This document shows, piece after piece, positions 1-8,332 of a stretch of 16,807 nt of DNA. Origin of the DNA: Bacteroidales bacterium UBA2295. Lineage in GTDB: Bacteria; Bacteroidota; Bacteroidia; Bacteroidales; Tenuifilaceae. The notes under the pieces are model-generated. The model saw only the letters and a program-made list of their open reading frames with translations. It made no database searches and was not told the DNA's origin. Within the stretch, counting starts at the first letter, position 1; every line of letters starts with the position of its first letter. Made by a program: the position numbers and the translations under genes. The DNA is taken from contig DDWD01000147.1 of the NCBI GenBank assembly GCA_002345825.1, forward strand, positions 1 through 16,807, written 5' to 3'.

Positions 1-2059
1 TGCCGGGTGTCATGTTCCCGCAAACCATGTTATCGTGGAAGGCCGTGCCGTGGCCCATATCGGTTTCGCGACCAAAAGACAAAACATTAAGCACACACCC
101 CTGAACACCCCACCAGCCATTGTGTATCACCACGCAACCCTTGCGAAGCGAGTAGGTTAGCTGGGCGGTAACGGTTACCTCGCCCCGATCGTTATATACC
201 CTTACCTTATCGCCCTCCTTTATGCGGCGCAGCTCTGCATCCTCGGGATTAATCTCTACAAAAGGCTCGGGAATTAGCATCTTAATAACCTTTAGGTTGC
301 CAAACTGCGAGTGGATACGGTTCTTGGTGTTGGGGCTCATTAAGTGTAATGGATACTCCAACTGCTGCTCCTTATCATCGGAATACCCTTCAGCAGGTCT
401 CTCGAAAGTGGGCAAAGGATTAACTCCCCATAATTTTTGAGCTTGCTGTGAGTAGAGCTCAATTTTACCACTCGGGGTTTTGAAGATTTTATCAGAAAAT
501 GGTATTTCCTCCAATCCAGGGGCTAATAATGGGCCATCCTTAAGTTGCTCTATAGATAGTTCGGGAAACTGACTTAACTTCTCGCCGAGAAATTTATAAA
601 CCCCAGCATCTCCGGGTGGAACTAGCACCCTTTCAACCTCATCCTTAGAAAAACCTAGCCTAAGCGCTAAATGGTAGTAAATCTCGTTTTCGGGCATAAC
701 CTCGCCAGCGGGTTCCACCACCTTCTGCTTAAGCTGCACGTAGGGGTTCCAGTAAGAGCCAATAATATCACTCTGCTCAAACATATTCTTTGCTGGCAAA
801 ACAATATCGGCCTCCAGTGCGGTATCGGTAAAAAACTGCTCCACCACCACCCTAAAATCGAGCTTACGAAATGCCTTTAAAACCTTTGAGGTATCAGGAT
901 TTTGAGCCAGTGGATTGCCCCGTTCAACCCAAATCATCTTTAGGGGAGGATTTTTTGTGGCCAGCATATCGGTACCCAACCGAGCCGTTGCAATGGAACG
1001 TCGAGTAATTCCATCGGGCTGGGCTGGCGGATAGTAACTATTAGGCTCGAGCACATCGTCGAATACGTAACTTTGCAGGTTGGCGTAGTGCCAGCAAGCA
1101 CCGGGCTTACCAATATTTCCGGTAAGAACCGACAATGCCAGCAGGCACCGAACGGTTTGCCCACCATTGCTGTATCGCTGCATGCCGTATCCAGGAATTA
1201 GGGTCATGGGCTTGATATTGCCGATGCTCCAAGCTAGCTTATAGATTAACTCCTCGGGCACACCCGTAATTTGGGATGCCCACTGCGAAGTGAAATCCTT
1301 TACATAATCCTTAAACTCATCGAAACCCAGCACATTTTGATCTATATAATCTTTATCAATCCAATTATTTAAGATCAACAAATTGGCAACGGCAAGCGCC
1401 AGGGCTGCATCGGTTCCGGGCACAGGCTGAATAAGCATTGTAGCCCTTTGGGTTGAGTCGGTACGGCGAGGATCGATGGCGATAAGCTGCGCCCCATGGT
1501 CGAGGGCTTTGCCCAGAGGTATCATCTCCTGAATATTACTCTCGGCAGGATTTTTACCCCATAGCACAACCAGCTTGGCATTCTCCAGATCCCATGGCAC
1601 GTTGTGCTTATTCTCGCCCAGGGTAAGACGAGTGGCCTCGAGCCCGGCGGGCCAGCAAAGGTTTCCGTAAACGGTTGTGGCTCCGCCATATATATCGCGC
1701 CAGAATTTACCGCTAAGCTCATTGATAAGACCCGACATGCCGCTGGCAAAGTAGAATAATACGCTTTGTGAGCCATACTGCTCCTTATAGTGCTTAAGCC
1801 GACCTGCTATGGAATCGAGAGCCTCGTCCCAGCTAATGCGATGAAATTTGCCCTTGCTATCCTTTCGGTGGGGGTAAATAATTCTATCGGGTGAGTTTGC
1901 CCGCTCCACGTAGCTAAGGCCTTTTAGGCAGATACCTTCGGGGGTTGCTCTATTTAAAGGATTTGGTGATATGTTTACCACCTTGCCATTATCGACATAC
2001 ACGTTGAAAGTACAGGTACTGTAGCAATTACGGGGGCATGCGGTGGTAAAGACTTGCAT
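1..2059 (-). CDS. Molybdopterin oxidoreductase catalytic subunit (DMSO reductase superfamily), 3' end outside window
   Basis: About 686 codons are visible and the C-terminus lies beyond the left edge. The N-terminus has the [4Fe-4S] ligand pattern Cys8-x3-Cys12-x3-Cys16 with a fourth Cys at 44, as in DmsA-like enzymes. A long molybdopterin-binding core follows, with GNLCW at about residues 132-136, where the Cys is the likely molybdenum ligand. A C-terminal dinucleotide-binding region (EINPEDA, then GDKVRVYNDRG) is nearly complete, so only a short piece is missing. The ATG at 2059 is chosen because an in-frame stop, that of the upstream gene, lies only nine codons before it. No Tat signal is present, so a cytoplasmic catalytic side is inferred. 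It should work with the DmsB/DmsC fusion encoded at 3933-5267. The substrate (S-oxide, polysulfide, thiosulfate or another) cannot be told from sequence. Confidence 0.9.
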   Translation of the reverse strand, partial: MQVFTTACPRNCYSTCTFNVYVDNGKVVNISPNPLNRATPEGICLKGLSYVERANSPDRIIYPHRKDSKGKFHRISWDEALDSIAGRLKHYKEQYGSQSVLFYFASGMSGLINELSGKFWRDIYGGATTVYGNLCWPAGLEATRLTLGENKHNVPWDLENAKLVVLWGKNPAESNIQEMIPLGKALDHGAQLIAIDPRRTDSTQRATMLIQPVPGTDAALALAVANLLILNNWIDKDYIDQNVLGFDEFKDYVKDFTSQWASQITGVPEELIYKLAWSIGNIKPMTLIPGYGMQRYSNGGQTVRCLLALSVLTGNIGKPGACWHYANLQSYVFDDVLEPNSYYPPAQPDGITRRSIATARLGTDMLATKNPPLKMIWVERGNPLAQNPDTSKVLKAFRKLDFRVVVEQFFTDTALEADIVLPAKNMFEQSDIIGSYWNPYVQLKQKVVEPAGEVMPENEIYYHLALRLGFSKDEVERVLVPPGDAGVYKFLGEKLSQFPELSIEQLKDGPLLAPGLEEIPFSDKIFKTPSGKIELYSQQAQKLWGVNPLPTFERPAEGYSDDKEQQLEYPLHLMSPNTKNRIHSQFGNLKVIKMLIPEPFVEINPEDAELRRIKEGDKVRVYNDRGEVTVTAQLTYSLRKGCVVIHNGWWGVQGCVLNVLSFGRETDMGHGTAFHDNMVCGNMTPG

Positions 2060-2086
2060 CTGAATTATAAAGAAAAGGGTTAAATA

Positions 2087-3847
2087 TTATTTTGTCTCGC
2101 TATTATATTGCCAAGCAGTGATTAGCTCTCCATTTTTAAAGTGATAGACAGATCCATTGTCGTGTTCAACCTTGGTGTAAAATGTAATTACTCCATCGCG
2201 ATTGAGTACCGTTCGAGTAAGAATAATCTTATTCAACTCAAACTTTTCTACAGTTGATTCATCACTGTACTTTTCGGATACATTTTCTACAGGGATTGGT
2301 GTGCCCTTGCTCAGGCTCTGTTGAGCCATCATTTGGTTTTTGCGTTCCCTAGCCTGTTTGGTTATCTCTTCCTGCTTTTTGAGTTGTTCTTCAAGTACCT
2401 GTTGGCGCATTCGCTCTTCCTGCTCCCTTATTCTTTCCGTTTCCTGCCTAATGCGTTCCTGCTCAAGTTTTCGCTCTTCCTCTCTCCTTTTGGCTACCTC
2501 TTCAGCTATTCGCTGTTGCTCCTGATGAGCAAGCAAACGCTCCTCTTCCGATTTTTTAAGGGCTTCCTCCTTAGCCTTAGCCTCAGCAAGGGCTCTGGCT
2601 TCTGCTTCCGCTTTTTGCTTTTCCAGTGCTGCAATTCTAGCCTCCTCCTCGACCTTACGTCGTGCCTCCTCCGCTAATTTACGCTGCTCTGCCTCTTGCT
2701 GTACCCGTTTCTGCTCTGCCTCTCGAGCCTCTTCCTCAGCCTTTTTGCGGGCCTCCTCGGCCAATCTAATCCGCTCGGCCTCCTTACGGGCTTGCTCCTC
2801 GGCCTTTAGTCGTGCCTCCTCCTTGGCCTTAGTTTCAGCCAATGCTTTGGCTTCAGCCTCTTTACGTTGACGTTCAAGTTCAGCTTGACGAGCCTCTTCC
2901 TCGGCCTTTTTACGTGCTTCTTCGGCTAAACGGCGCTGCTCTGCCTCCTTGCGAACCCGCTCCTGTTCGGCAATCCTGGCTTCCTCCTCGGCCTTCTTGC
3001 GAGCCTCCTCGGCCAATCGACGCTGTTCTGCTTCTTTCCTTACACGCTCTTGCTCTGCCAATCGAGCTTCTTCCTCAGCCTTTTTGCGAGCCTCCTCGGC
3101 AAGCCTAACCCTTTCGGCCTCTTTACGAGCAACTTCCTCGGCCTTTTTGCGAGCTTCTTCCTTTGCCTTGGCCTCAGCCAAAGCTTTGGCCTCAGCCTCT
3201 TTGCGCTGACGCTCCATCTCTGCCTGACGAGCCGCTTCAGCTGCTTTTTTACGTTCTGCCTCAGCTAGTCGACGTTGTTCTGCCTCCTGCGCTATGCGAG
3301 CTTTCTCCTCTTCAGCAGCCTTTTTACGTGCTTCTTCTGCCATTTTTCTTTCCTCTGCAGCTACATCGCGCTTAAAACTTGAAGAGTAATCGGTATCAAA
3401 CCCAAAATCGCCTAAACGAGGGTCAAAAGCAATTTTGGCCACAGGATTATCGTAAACCTTAATGGCAGTCTCGTCGGTTTGAGGTTCTAGTTCAACTTCA
3501 AATTCAATTATATAACCCCTTTTCTGTGCTTGAGCCGGGAGATTTGAGTTGATACTTATCTTCTTTGATATGTAACCATTCTTTTCAAATTGTAGGATAT
3601 ATTCAGATCCGTAATCCAAAACAAAATCAAAACGGCCACCCCTTTCGGGAGACTGCCTTTTGATTTCGTTACCATTTTGGTAAACAATAATTTTTGCGTC
3701 ATCTGTACTGGCCTTACGAATAACTATACGTCCAAACACTTCTACGCCATCCTGAGCAAAGCTCATTGATTGTATAAAAGTGAGGATAATGAGTAGGAAT
3801 AGCCTTGGGCTACTGAGGGAATATGGTATGAATAATCGTTTGCTCAA
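2087..3847 (-). CDS. Secreted or envelope protein: signal peptide, beta-sandwich domain and long charged coiled coil
   Basis: A 586-residue protein. Residues 1-31 form a signal peptide (basic start, hydrophobic stretch, cleavage after SFAQ likely). Residues 35-125 look like a beta-sandwich of the carboxypeptidase-regulatory or PEGA kind common in Bacteroidota surface proteins. Residues from about 160 to 510 are an uninterrupted Glu/Lys/Arg/Ala helix built from imperfect 29-residue repeats (LAEEARKKAEEEAR core) inside larger duplicated blocks. The last roughly 55 residues are a small non-repetitive domain. The start is TTG at 3845-3847. The only in-frame ATG nearby (residue 28) would remove most of the signal peptide, and an in-frame TAA lies just upstream of the TTG. 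The gene sits between the electron-transfer subunit and the catalytic subunit, 85 bp and 27 bp from them. I infer an envelope spacer or scaffold role; function is unknown. Confidence 0.8.
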   Translation of the reverse strand: MSKRLFIPYSLSSPRLFLLIILTFIQSMSFAQDGVEVFGRIVIRKASTDDAKIIVYQNGNEIKRQSPERGGRFDFVLDYGSEYILQFEKNGYISKKISINSNLPAQAQKRGYIIEFEVELEPQTDETAIKVYDNPVAKIAFDPRLGDFGFDTDYSSSFKRDVAAEERKMAEEARKKAAEEEKARIAQEAEQRRLAEAERKKAAEAARQAEMERQRKEAEAKALAEAKAKEEARKKAEEVARKEAERVRLAEEARKKAEEEARLAEQERVRKEAEQRRLAEEARKKAEEEARIAEQERVRKEAEQRRLAEEARKKAEEEARQAELERQRKEAEAKALAETKAKEEARLKAEEQARKEAERIRLAEEARKKAEEEAREAEQKRVQQEAEQRKLAEEARRKVEEEARIAALEKQKAEAEARALAEAKAKEEALKKSEEERLLAHQEQQRIAEEVAKRREEERKLEQERIRQETERIREQEERMRQQVLEEQLKKQEEITKQARERKNQMMAQQSLSKGTPIPVENVSEKYSDESTVEKFELNKIILTRTVLNRDGVITFYTKVEHDNGSVYHFKNGELITAWQYNSETK

Positions 3848-3932
3848 TACAAAATTTATTTAGATTATTTTATTTACGACAAAAGACTTTTTAAGTTACT
3901 ATGACTTTGATTAACAAAAAAAAGATAATGCT

Positions 3933-5267
3933 CTAGCGCACATCAGCTAAATAAGATTCAAATGGCCTCTCTGGCTTAAATTCTCGATAAAAGATTAAAC
4001 GATCAATTATTTCGCCAAGTATAACGGATAATAATAAAACCCAAGAAAAACTTTCATTTCTAAGAGCAATAAGTCCAAACGGAATAACAAATCCTAAGAT
4101 CAATCTAACTAACGAGACCATAGCTATCGCTGGGGTGATATTACTCAAACTACTCCCAACTTTTATAAGATAAATCATTGTTTTAAAAGCCAACAATGCA
4201 ATGAGCAAACTCATATGTTCACCAAAAAGAGAGGCAAAAACAAGTGCAATGGCAATTGTGTTCCCACTACTTAATAAAGATTTAGGCCCAGACCTAACTG
4301 AAACGTACAACATTTCAATGGAAATTAACAGAATGAAACCTAAGCCTGATGCTAAATATGCAGTCCAAATATTATTAAAAAAAATCGAAATAAAACCTAC
4401 CCAAACAAACAGGCCAAACATCAATATCTCTCGAGATAGCCAACTCGTTATTAAATTATTAATGGATTTGTAGGCACGTAAGGGTTTACCCAAATGAAGT
4501 GTACTAACAGCCATTGCCACTCCGGCAATAACTAACATAAGCCATGGCGACAATGGTATGCTATGGTTGCCGATACCTGCCCAAAACCAACCCACTAGAA
4601 AAGCGCTTAAAAAAGTGAACACTGCCAGTGGCCATTCCTTTAGCCACTCCATACTATTGGCATTCTCCTGAAATAAAATTCTATTAGAATTTACAGGAGT
4701 TGATGTTGTTGCCGCAAGATCGATTTGGGGAACAATGGACTGTACTTTATTGCCAACAATTTTTATACGGGGATAAACATTACGCTCCGACAAACCAAAT
4801 GCATTTGGATTCGGCTGTTCTTCAATCTCGTCAAAAGATAACGCTCCCGTCGGGCAGTTCTGAGCACAGGCTGGAATTTGTCCCTCTTTTAGCCTATGGT
4901 AACATAAGTGACATTTCTCAACTATGCCGCTTTGGGCATTGAACTTGGGTGCATCGAAGGGACATACCCATGTGCAATACTTACACCCCAAGCACAGCTC
5001 AGGAGTGTGAATTACAGCTTTGGTTTCGGGGTCAATTTTGTAAGCACCACTCGGACATGCTTTAAGACAGGGAGCTTCCTGGCAATGATTACAAGCGAGA
5101 GATTGATGCACAAAGCCCAAAAGGGGCAGCTTTTGCCTATTGAAATGATTTACTTTTCGCCAATTAAGGGGCGGAACAGTTGAGTTTTCCACTGTACAGG
5201 CAACCACGCAGGCATGGCACCCTACGCATTTGCTGTAATCGAATATGAACCCACTAATCGTTCCCAT
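3933..5267 (-). CDS. Fused DmsB-type four-cluster ferredoxin and DmsC-type membrane anchor
   Basis: A 444-residue fusion. Residues 1-145 carry sixteen cysteines in four groups (14/17/20/24, 59/62/67/71, 92/95/98/102, 119/122/134/138), the pattern of DmsB-like subunits holding four [4Fe-4S] clusters. A linker follows (about 146-207). Residues 208-428 form roughly eight hydrophobic helices ending in GEIIDRLIFYRE, typical of DmsC anchors that take electrons from menaquinol. In known complexes these are two separate chains. Here one polypeptide should link the quinone pool to the molybdenum subunit encoded at 1-2059. There is no Tat signal, which agrees with that subunit also lacking one. It starts 14 bp after the PLP-enzyme gene, so the two are probably co-transcribed. 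Family assignment is sure; the physiological electron acceptor is not. Confidence 0.92.
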   Translation of the reverse strand: MGTISGFIFDYSKCVGCHACVVACTVENSTVPPLNWRKVNHFNRQKLPLLGFVHQSLACNHCQEAPCLKACPSGAYKIDPETKAVIHTPELCLGCKYCTWVCPFDAPKFNAQSGIVEKCHLCYHRLKEGQIPACAQNCPTGALSFDEIEEQPNPNAFGLSERNVYPRIKIVGNKVQSIVPQIDLAATTSTPVNSNRILFQENANSMEWLKEWPLAVFTFLSAFLVGWFWAGIGNHSIPLSPWLMLVIAGVAMAVSTLHLGKPLRAYKSINNLITSWLSREILMFGLFVWVGFISIFFNNIWTAYLASGLGFILLISIEMLYVSVRSGPKSLLSSGNTIAIALVFASLFGEHMSLLIALLAFKTMIYLIKVGSSLSNITPAIAMVSLVRLILGFVIPFGLIALRNESFSWVLLLSVILGEIIDRLIFYREFKPERPFESYLADVR

Positions 5268-5281
5268 AGGTTTTTTGTAAG

Positions 5282-6460
5282 CTATTCGATGGAATTGAGG
5301 GCCTGACCAATTGTGCTAATTAAACTATCAGTATTCTCGATACCAACCGACAAGCGTATCATTCCGGGATACGGAAATTTGTCGCCCCACACTGGCTCAA
5401 TGGGCATAAGTGTGGAATCGGCATCGCCCAGGGTTGGAACCAGAGGAATTTCATCTTTTACAAGATTTATAAACTGGTTACAACGCATCTGTTTCTGTGA
5501 ATTATCTACACCCGCTAAATCAAAAGTAATAATAGCACCAAATCCCTTATTATTGAATAGTTTAGATGCATTTTGATGGGTTGAATGATCTGTCAATCCA
5601 GGGTAAAGCACTGTTGATATCTTTTCATGGCCAGCTAAAAAATTGGCCAGCTCAGCAGCATTGTGGCAATGCTTGTGAAAACGCAGATCAAAAGTCTTTA
5701 GCTGCTCGCAAAGCCTTGCTGCATCGTCGGGTGAGAGCATATGCCCAACCAATTTTCGGTATTCCAAGGCAGCTTTTTCCAGCTCAGGGCAATTTCCCGA
5801 GAGCACACCCGCCGAAATGGAACCGTGACCAGCAAGATACTTGGTAACGCTATGGAGAACTATATCGGCACCACTATCCAAAGGTTTCCAAAGGAATGGT
5901 GTGGCAAAGGTATTATCAACAATAACACGAGCACCGTACCGCTTGGCCACCTCTATAAACTTATCGCCATCGAGGGTGATTAGCATTGGGTTAGATATGG
6001 CTTCGAATAGCACAACCTTTGGCTTTAGCTCTCTAAGCGTGGCCTCGAATTTATCGATGGAATACTCATCGCCATCGGGGAAAAAGCGATGGACATCCAT
6101 ACCCCTACGATTAATTAGCACATTATCAATAAAGTGGTTTGTTCCCCCATATATTTCGGAAAAGAAAAGCCATTTACCCGGTTTAGACTTCTCCTGAAAA
6201 ATTGAAAGCGCTATATCAATGGCGGCCAAACCCGACTGTGCAAGCACTGACCAGTTGCTGCCTTCTATCGCCATAATCATCTCCTCTGCCGCCGCAACAT
6301 TAGGGTTGCGATATCTACCATAGATATAAAACTCTGGATTACGGGAATAGTCTTGCTCATTGGCAAATGCGCGTTGCATTGTGGGGATATCAACCAAATG
6401 AAATCCAGTATCTCGATATATGGGTGTACGGGTGGCTAGGGGTTTAATGTTCTTTTCCAT
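5282..6460 (-). CDS. PLP-dependent Cys/Met metabolism enzyme (cystathionine gamma-synthase/lyase or methionine gamma-lyase family)
   Basis: A 392-residue fold-type I PLP enzyme. Visible family marks are RYRNP (50-54), the PLP-stacking Tyr in SEIYGGT (about 104), FEAISNP (152-158), the PLP-binding Asp in VDNTFATP (182) and the Schiff-base Lys207 in SVTKYLAGHG. The length is normal for the family. Members make or break C-S bonds in cysteine, homocysteine or methionine derivatives, and the motifs alone do not separate synthase from lyase. It is first in a probable operon with the molybdenum complex genes. One possibility is that it supplies or handles a volatile sulfur product linked to that complex, but this rests only on proximity. 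A terminator upstream at 6520-6547 isolates it from ftsY. Confidence 0.88.
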   Translation of the reverse strand: MEKNIKPLATRTPIYRDTGFHLVDIPTMQRAFANEQDYSRNPEFYIYGRYRNPNVAAAEEMIMAIEGSNWSVLAQSGLAAIDIALSIFQEKSKPGKWLFFSEIYGGTNHFIDNVLINRRGMDVHRFFPDGDEYSIDKFEATLRELKPKVVLFEAISNPMLITLDGDKFIEVAKRYGARVIVDNTFATPFLWKPLDSGADIVLHSVTKYLAGHGSISAGVLSGNCPELEKAALEYRKLVGHMLSPDDAARLCEQLKTFDLRFHKHCHNAAELANFLAGHEKISTVLYPGLTDHSTHQNASKLFNNKGFGAIITFDLAGVDNSQKQMRCNQFINLVKDEIPLVPTLGDADSTLMPIEPVWGDKFPYPGMIRLSVGIENTDSLISTIGQALNSIE

Positions 6461-6519
6461 ATCTATTTGTTGTGTAGAATGGTTTAATTTGAAAATGAGT
6501 TTGAACAGCCACCAAAACT

Positions 6520-6547
6520 ACAAAAAAAGGGCAAAAAAATTGCCCTT
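6520..6547 (-). terminator. Intrinsic terminator after ftsY
   Basis: On the minus strand the arms AAGGGCAA and TTGCCCTT pair perfectly around a five-base loop and are followed directly by a run of seven T. It lies 32 bp after the ftsY stop and before the PLP-enzyme gene, so it should end the rpmB-rpmG-ftsY transcript. Confidence 0.88.
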
Positions 6548-6578
6548 AACAAATTGTATTTACTAACTATTTTTGATG

Positions 6579-7529
6579 TTACGAAAACAAAGATTCTACA
6601 AATGCAAAACGGTCGAAAATCTGCAAATCGGTAATTTTTTCACCAACGCCTATATACTTTACTGGAATTTTAAATTGATCCGAGATACCTAACACAACCC
6701 CTCCCTTCGCTGTTCCATCTAGCTTTGTGAGAGCAAGGGCTGTAACCTCGGTGGTTAGGGTAAATTGCTTGGCCTGCTCAAAGGCATTTTGACCAGTACT
6801 ACCATCGAGAACTAGTAAGACTTCGTGTGGCGCATTGGGTACTACCTTCTGCATCACGCGTTTAATCTTAGAAAGCTCATTCATCAAATTAATCTTGTTA
6901 TGTAGTCGGCCGGCGGTATCGATAATCACTACGTCGGCTCCGTTGGCCTTGGCCGATGAAAGAGCATCAAAAGCTACCGATGCGGGGTCGGATCCCATTG
7001 ACTGCTTAACTATAGGCACTCCAACCCTGTCGGCCCAAATGGTAAGCTGGTCAACAGCAGCGGCTCTAAAAGTATCGGCTGCACCCAGGTAAACACTTTT
7101 TCCTGCGCTCTTGTACATATGGGCTAGCTTGCCAATTGTAGTGGTTTTCCCTACCCCATTAACACCAACAACCATAATAACATAGGGCGAACCATCGGGA
7201 GTTTCTATTGAGGTATCAACATCACCCGACTCATTTTGGGCAAGGAGCTCGGCAATTTCCGACTTAAGTATCTGATTGAGCTCGCTGGTATTAATATACT
7301 TGTCACGAGCAGCACGTTCCTGAATACGTTCGATAATTCGCAGGGTGGTCTCTACGCCTACATCCGAAGTAATGAGCACCTCCTCCAGATTGTCGAGAAC
7401 ATCGTCATCCACAGATGATTTGCCCACCACAATCCTAGAGAGTTTCGAAAAAAGGCTCTCCTTGGTTTTCTCTAACCCCTTATCCAGAGACTCCTTTTTG
7501 CTACCCGATAAACGTCCGAATACTCCCAT
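6579..7529 (-). CDS. ftsY: Signal recognition particle receptor FtsY
   Basis: A 316-residue SRP-type GTPase. FtsY docks ribosome-SRP complexes at the inner membrane for co-translational membrane protein insertion. The helical N domain covers about residues 10-100. The G domain shows the P-loop GVNGVGKTTT (122-131), DTFRAAAVDQL (152-162), DTAGRL (204-209), TKLDG (268-272) and the GTAKGG closing loop. The acidic A domain of the E. coli protein is absent, as in many short FtsY proteins. It is preceded by a DUF4295-type gene, rpmG and rpmB, the arrangement usual in Bacteroidota, and followed by the terminator at 6520-6547. Confidence 0.97.
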   Translation of the reverse strand: MGVFGRLSGSKKESLDKGLEKTKESLFSKLSRIVVGKSSVDDDVLDNLEEVLITSDVGVETTLRIIERIQERAARDKYINTSELNQILKSEIAELLAQNESGDVDTSIETPDGSPYVIMVVGVNGVGKTTTIGKLAHMYKSAGKSVYLGAADTFRAAAVDQLTIWADRVGVPIVKQSMGSDPASVAFDALSSAKANGADVVIIDTAGRLHNKINLMNELSKIKRVMQKVVPNAPHEVLLVLDGSTGQNAFEQAKQFTLTTEVTALALTKLDGTAKGGVVLGISDQFKIPVKYIGVGEKITDLQIFDRFAFVESLFS

Positions 7530-7626
7530 AGTAACTAATTTTTGGAATGAATTGGGTAAAAATAGTAAAAGCTTCCCAATTAATCAGGAAGCTTCTAAAC
7601 GAAATGCGTATCTCGAGGGGAAAAAA

Positions 7627-7785
7627 CTAAATTTTTCCGTCGAAAAATTCTTTGATTAGAGCATTAGGGACCATCTCCTCGCGGAAAGCATAGGCACCCG
7701 TCTTGGGCGACTTCACCATTTTGATACACTTGGTGTTTGTTCTTCCCTCACCTTTCTGTAAAGATGCAACTACTTTCTTAGCCAT
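7627..7785 (-). CDS. Small basic protein, DUF4295-like
   Basis: A 52-residue protein beginning MAKKVVASLQKGEGRTNTK and ending EFFDGKI. It is rich in Lys/Arg and lies between rpmG and ftsY, spaced like a member of the ribosomal protein cluster. Small proteins of this type (DUF4295) occur at this place in Bacteroidota and are thought to be ribosome-associated, but no function is established. The start is ATG at 7783-7785 and the stop is TAG at 7627-7629. No other reading frame in this interval makes sense. Confidence 0.85.
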   Translation of the reverse strand: MAKKVVASLQKGEGRTNTKCIKMVKSPKTGAYAFREEMVPNALIKEFFDGKI

Positions 7786-7796
7786 AACTTAATGTT

Positions 7797-7979
7797 TTAT
7801 TTGATTTCACGATGTACGGTTACCTTGCGCAGAATGGGATTGTACTTCTTACGCTCGAGCCTATCGGGAGTGTTTTTCTTGTTTTTGGTTGTGATGTACC
7901 TAGAGGTACCAGGCATACCCGATTCCTTGTGCTCAGTGCACTCCATAATCACCTGTACTCTATTACCTTTCTTTGCCAT
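7797..7979 (-). CDS. rpmG: Large ribosomal subunit protein bL33
   Basis: A 60-residue protein. MAKKGNRVQVIMECTEHK followed by TSRYITTKNKKNTPDRLE and a KKYNPILRK block is the bL33 signature. It is a structural protein of the 50S subunit. There is one Cys (in MECTEH) and no CxxC pairs, so this is the zinc-free form. It lies 11 bp after rpmB and 11 bp before the DUF4295-like gene, in one probable operon. Confidence 0.96.
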   Translation of the reverse strand: MAKKGNRVQVIMECTEHKESGMPGTSRYITTKNKKNTPDRLERKKYNPILRKVTVHREIK

Positions 7980-7990
7980 TGCAGTATTCT

Positions 7991-8233
7991 TTAGTAGATG
8001 TTAATTAGACCTTTTTGCTGAGCCTCTTTAAGGGCGCTCTTCAAACCTTTCTTGTTGATGTTGCGGATACCCGCCGCTGACACCTTAAGGGTTACCCAGC
8101 GATTCTCCTCTTCAAGGAAGAATCTCTTGTTCATCACATTGGGGTAGAATCTCCTCTTGGTCTTCTTGTTTGAGTGAGAAACGTTATTCCCAACCATTAA
8201 TTTCTTTCCGGTAATCTGACAAATTCTTGACAT
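7991..8233 (-). CDS. rpmB: Large ribosomal subunit protein bL28
   Basis: An 80-residue protein. The start MSRICQITGKK, the NNVSHSNKKTKRRFYPN block and the LKVSAAGIRNINKKG segment are characteristic of bL28, a 50S subunit protein. It heads the rpmB-rpmG-DUF4295-ftsY group. AGGAGAG lies directly before the ATG, a stronger ribosome binding site than elsewhere in this window. Confidence 0.97.
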   Translation of the reverse strand: MSRICQITGKKLMVGNNVSHSNKKTKRRFYPNVMNKRFFLEEENRWVTLKVSAAGIRNINKKGLKSALKEAQQKGLINIY

Positions 8234-8277
8234 CTCTCCTGTGTATTTTGGATTTGTATGATTTTCAAAACAGTGCG

Positions 8278-8309
8278 CAAAGGACGCTATTTTTATCTAA
8301 AATTCCAAA
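8278..8309 (-). promoter_or_regulatory. Possible promoter of the rpmB operon
   Basis: On the minus strand TTTG (8306-8309) is followed after 20 bases by GTCCTTTG (8278-8285). Spacing and the TTTG half fit the Bacteroidota pattern, but the TA of TAnnTTTG is missing. It is the best candidate between cinA and rpmB, and weak. Confidence 0.3.
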
Positions 8310-8332
8310 GTATTTTGAAAAAAAATTCCTTT

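Noticed and set aside
2321..3375. Several Leu/Ser/Cys-rich open frames on the plus strand
   Set aside because: They are antisense shadows of the repetitive coiled-coil gene, whose biased codons leave the other strand open.
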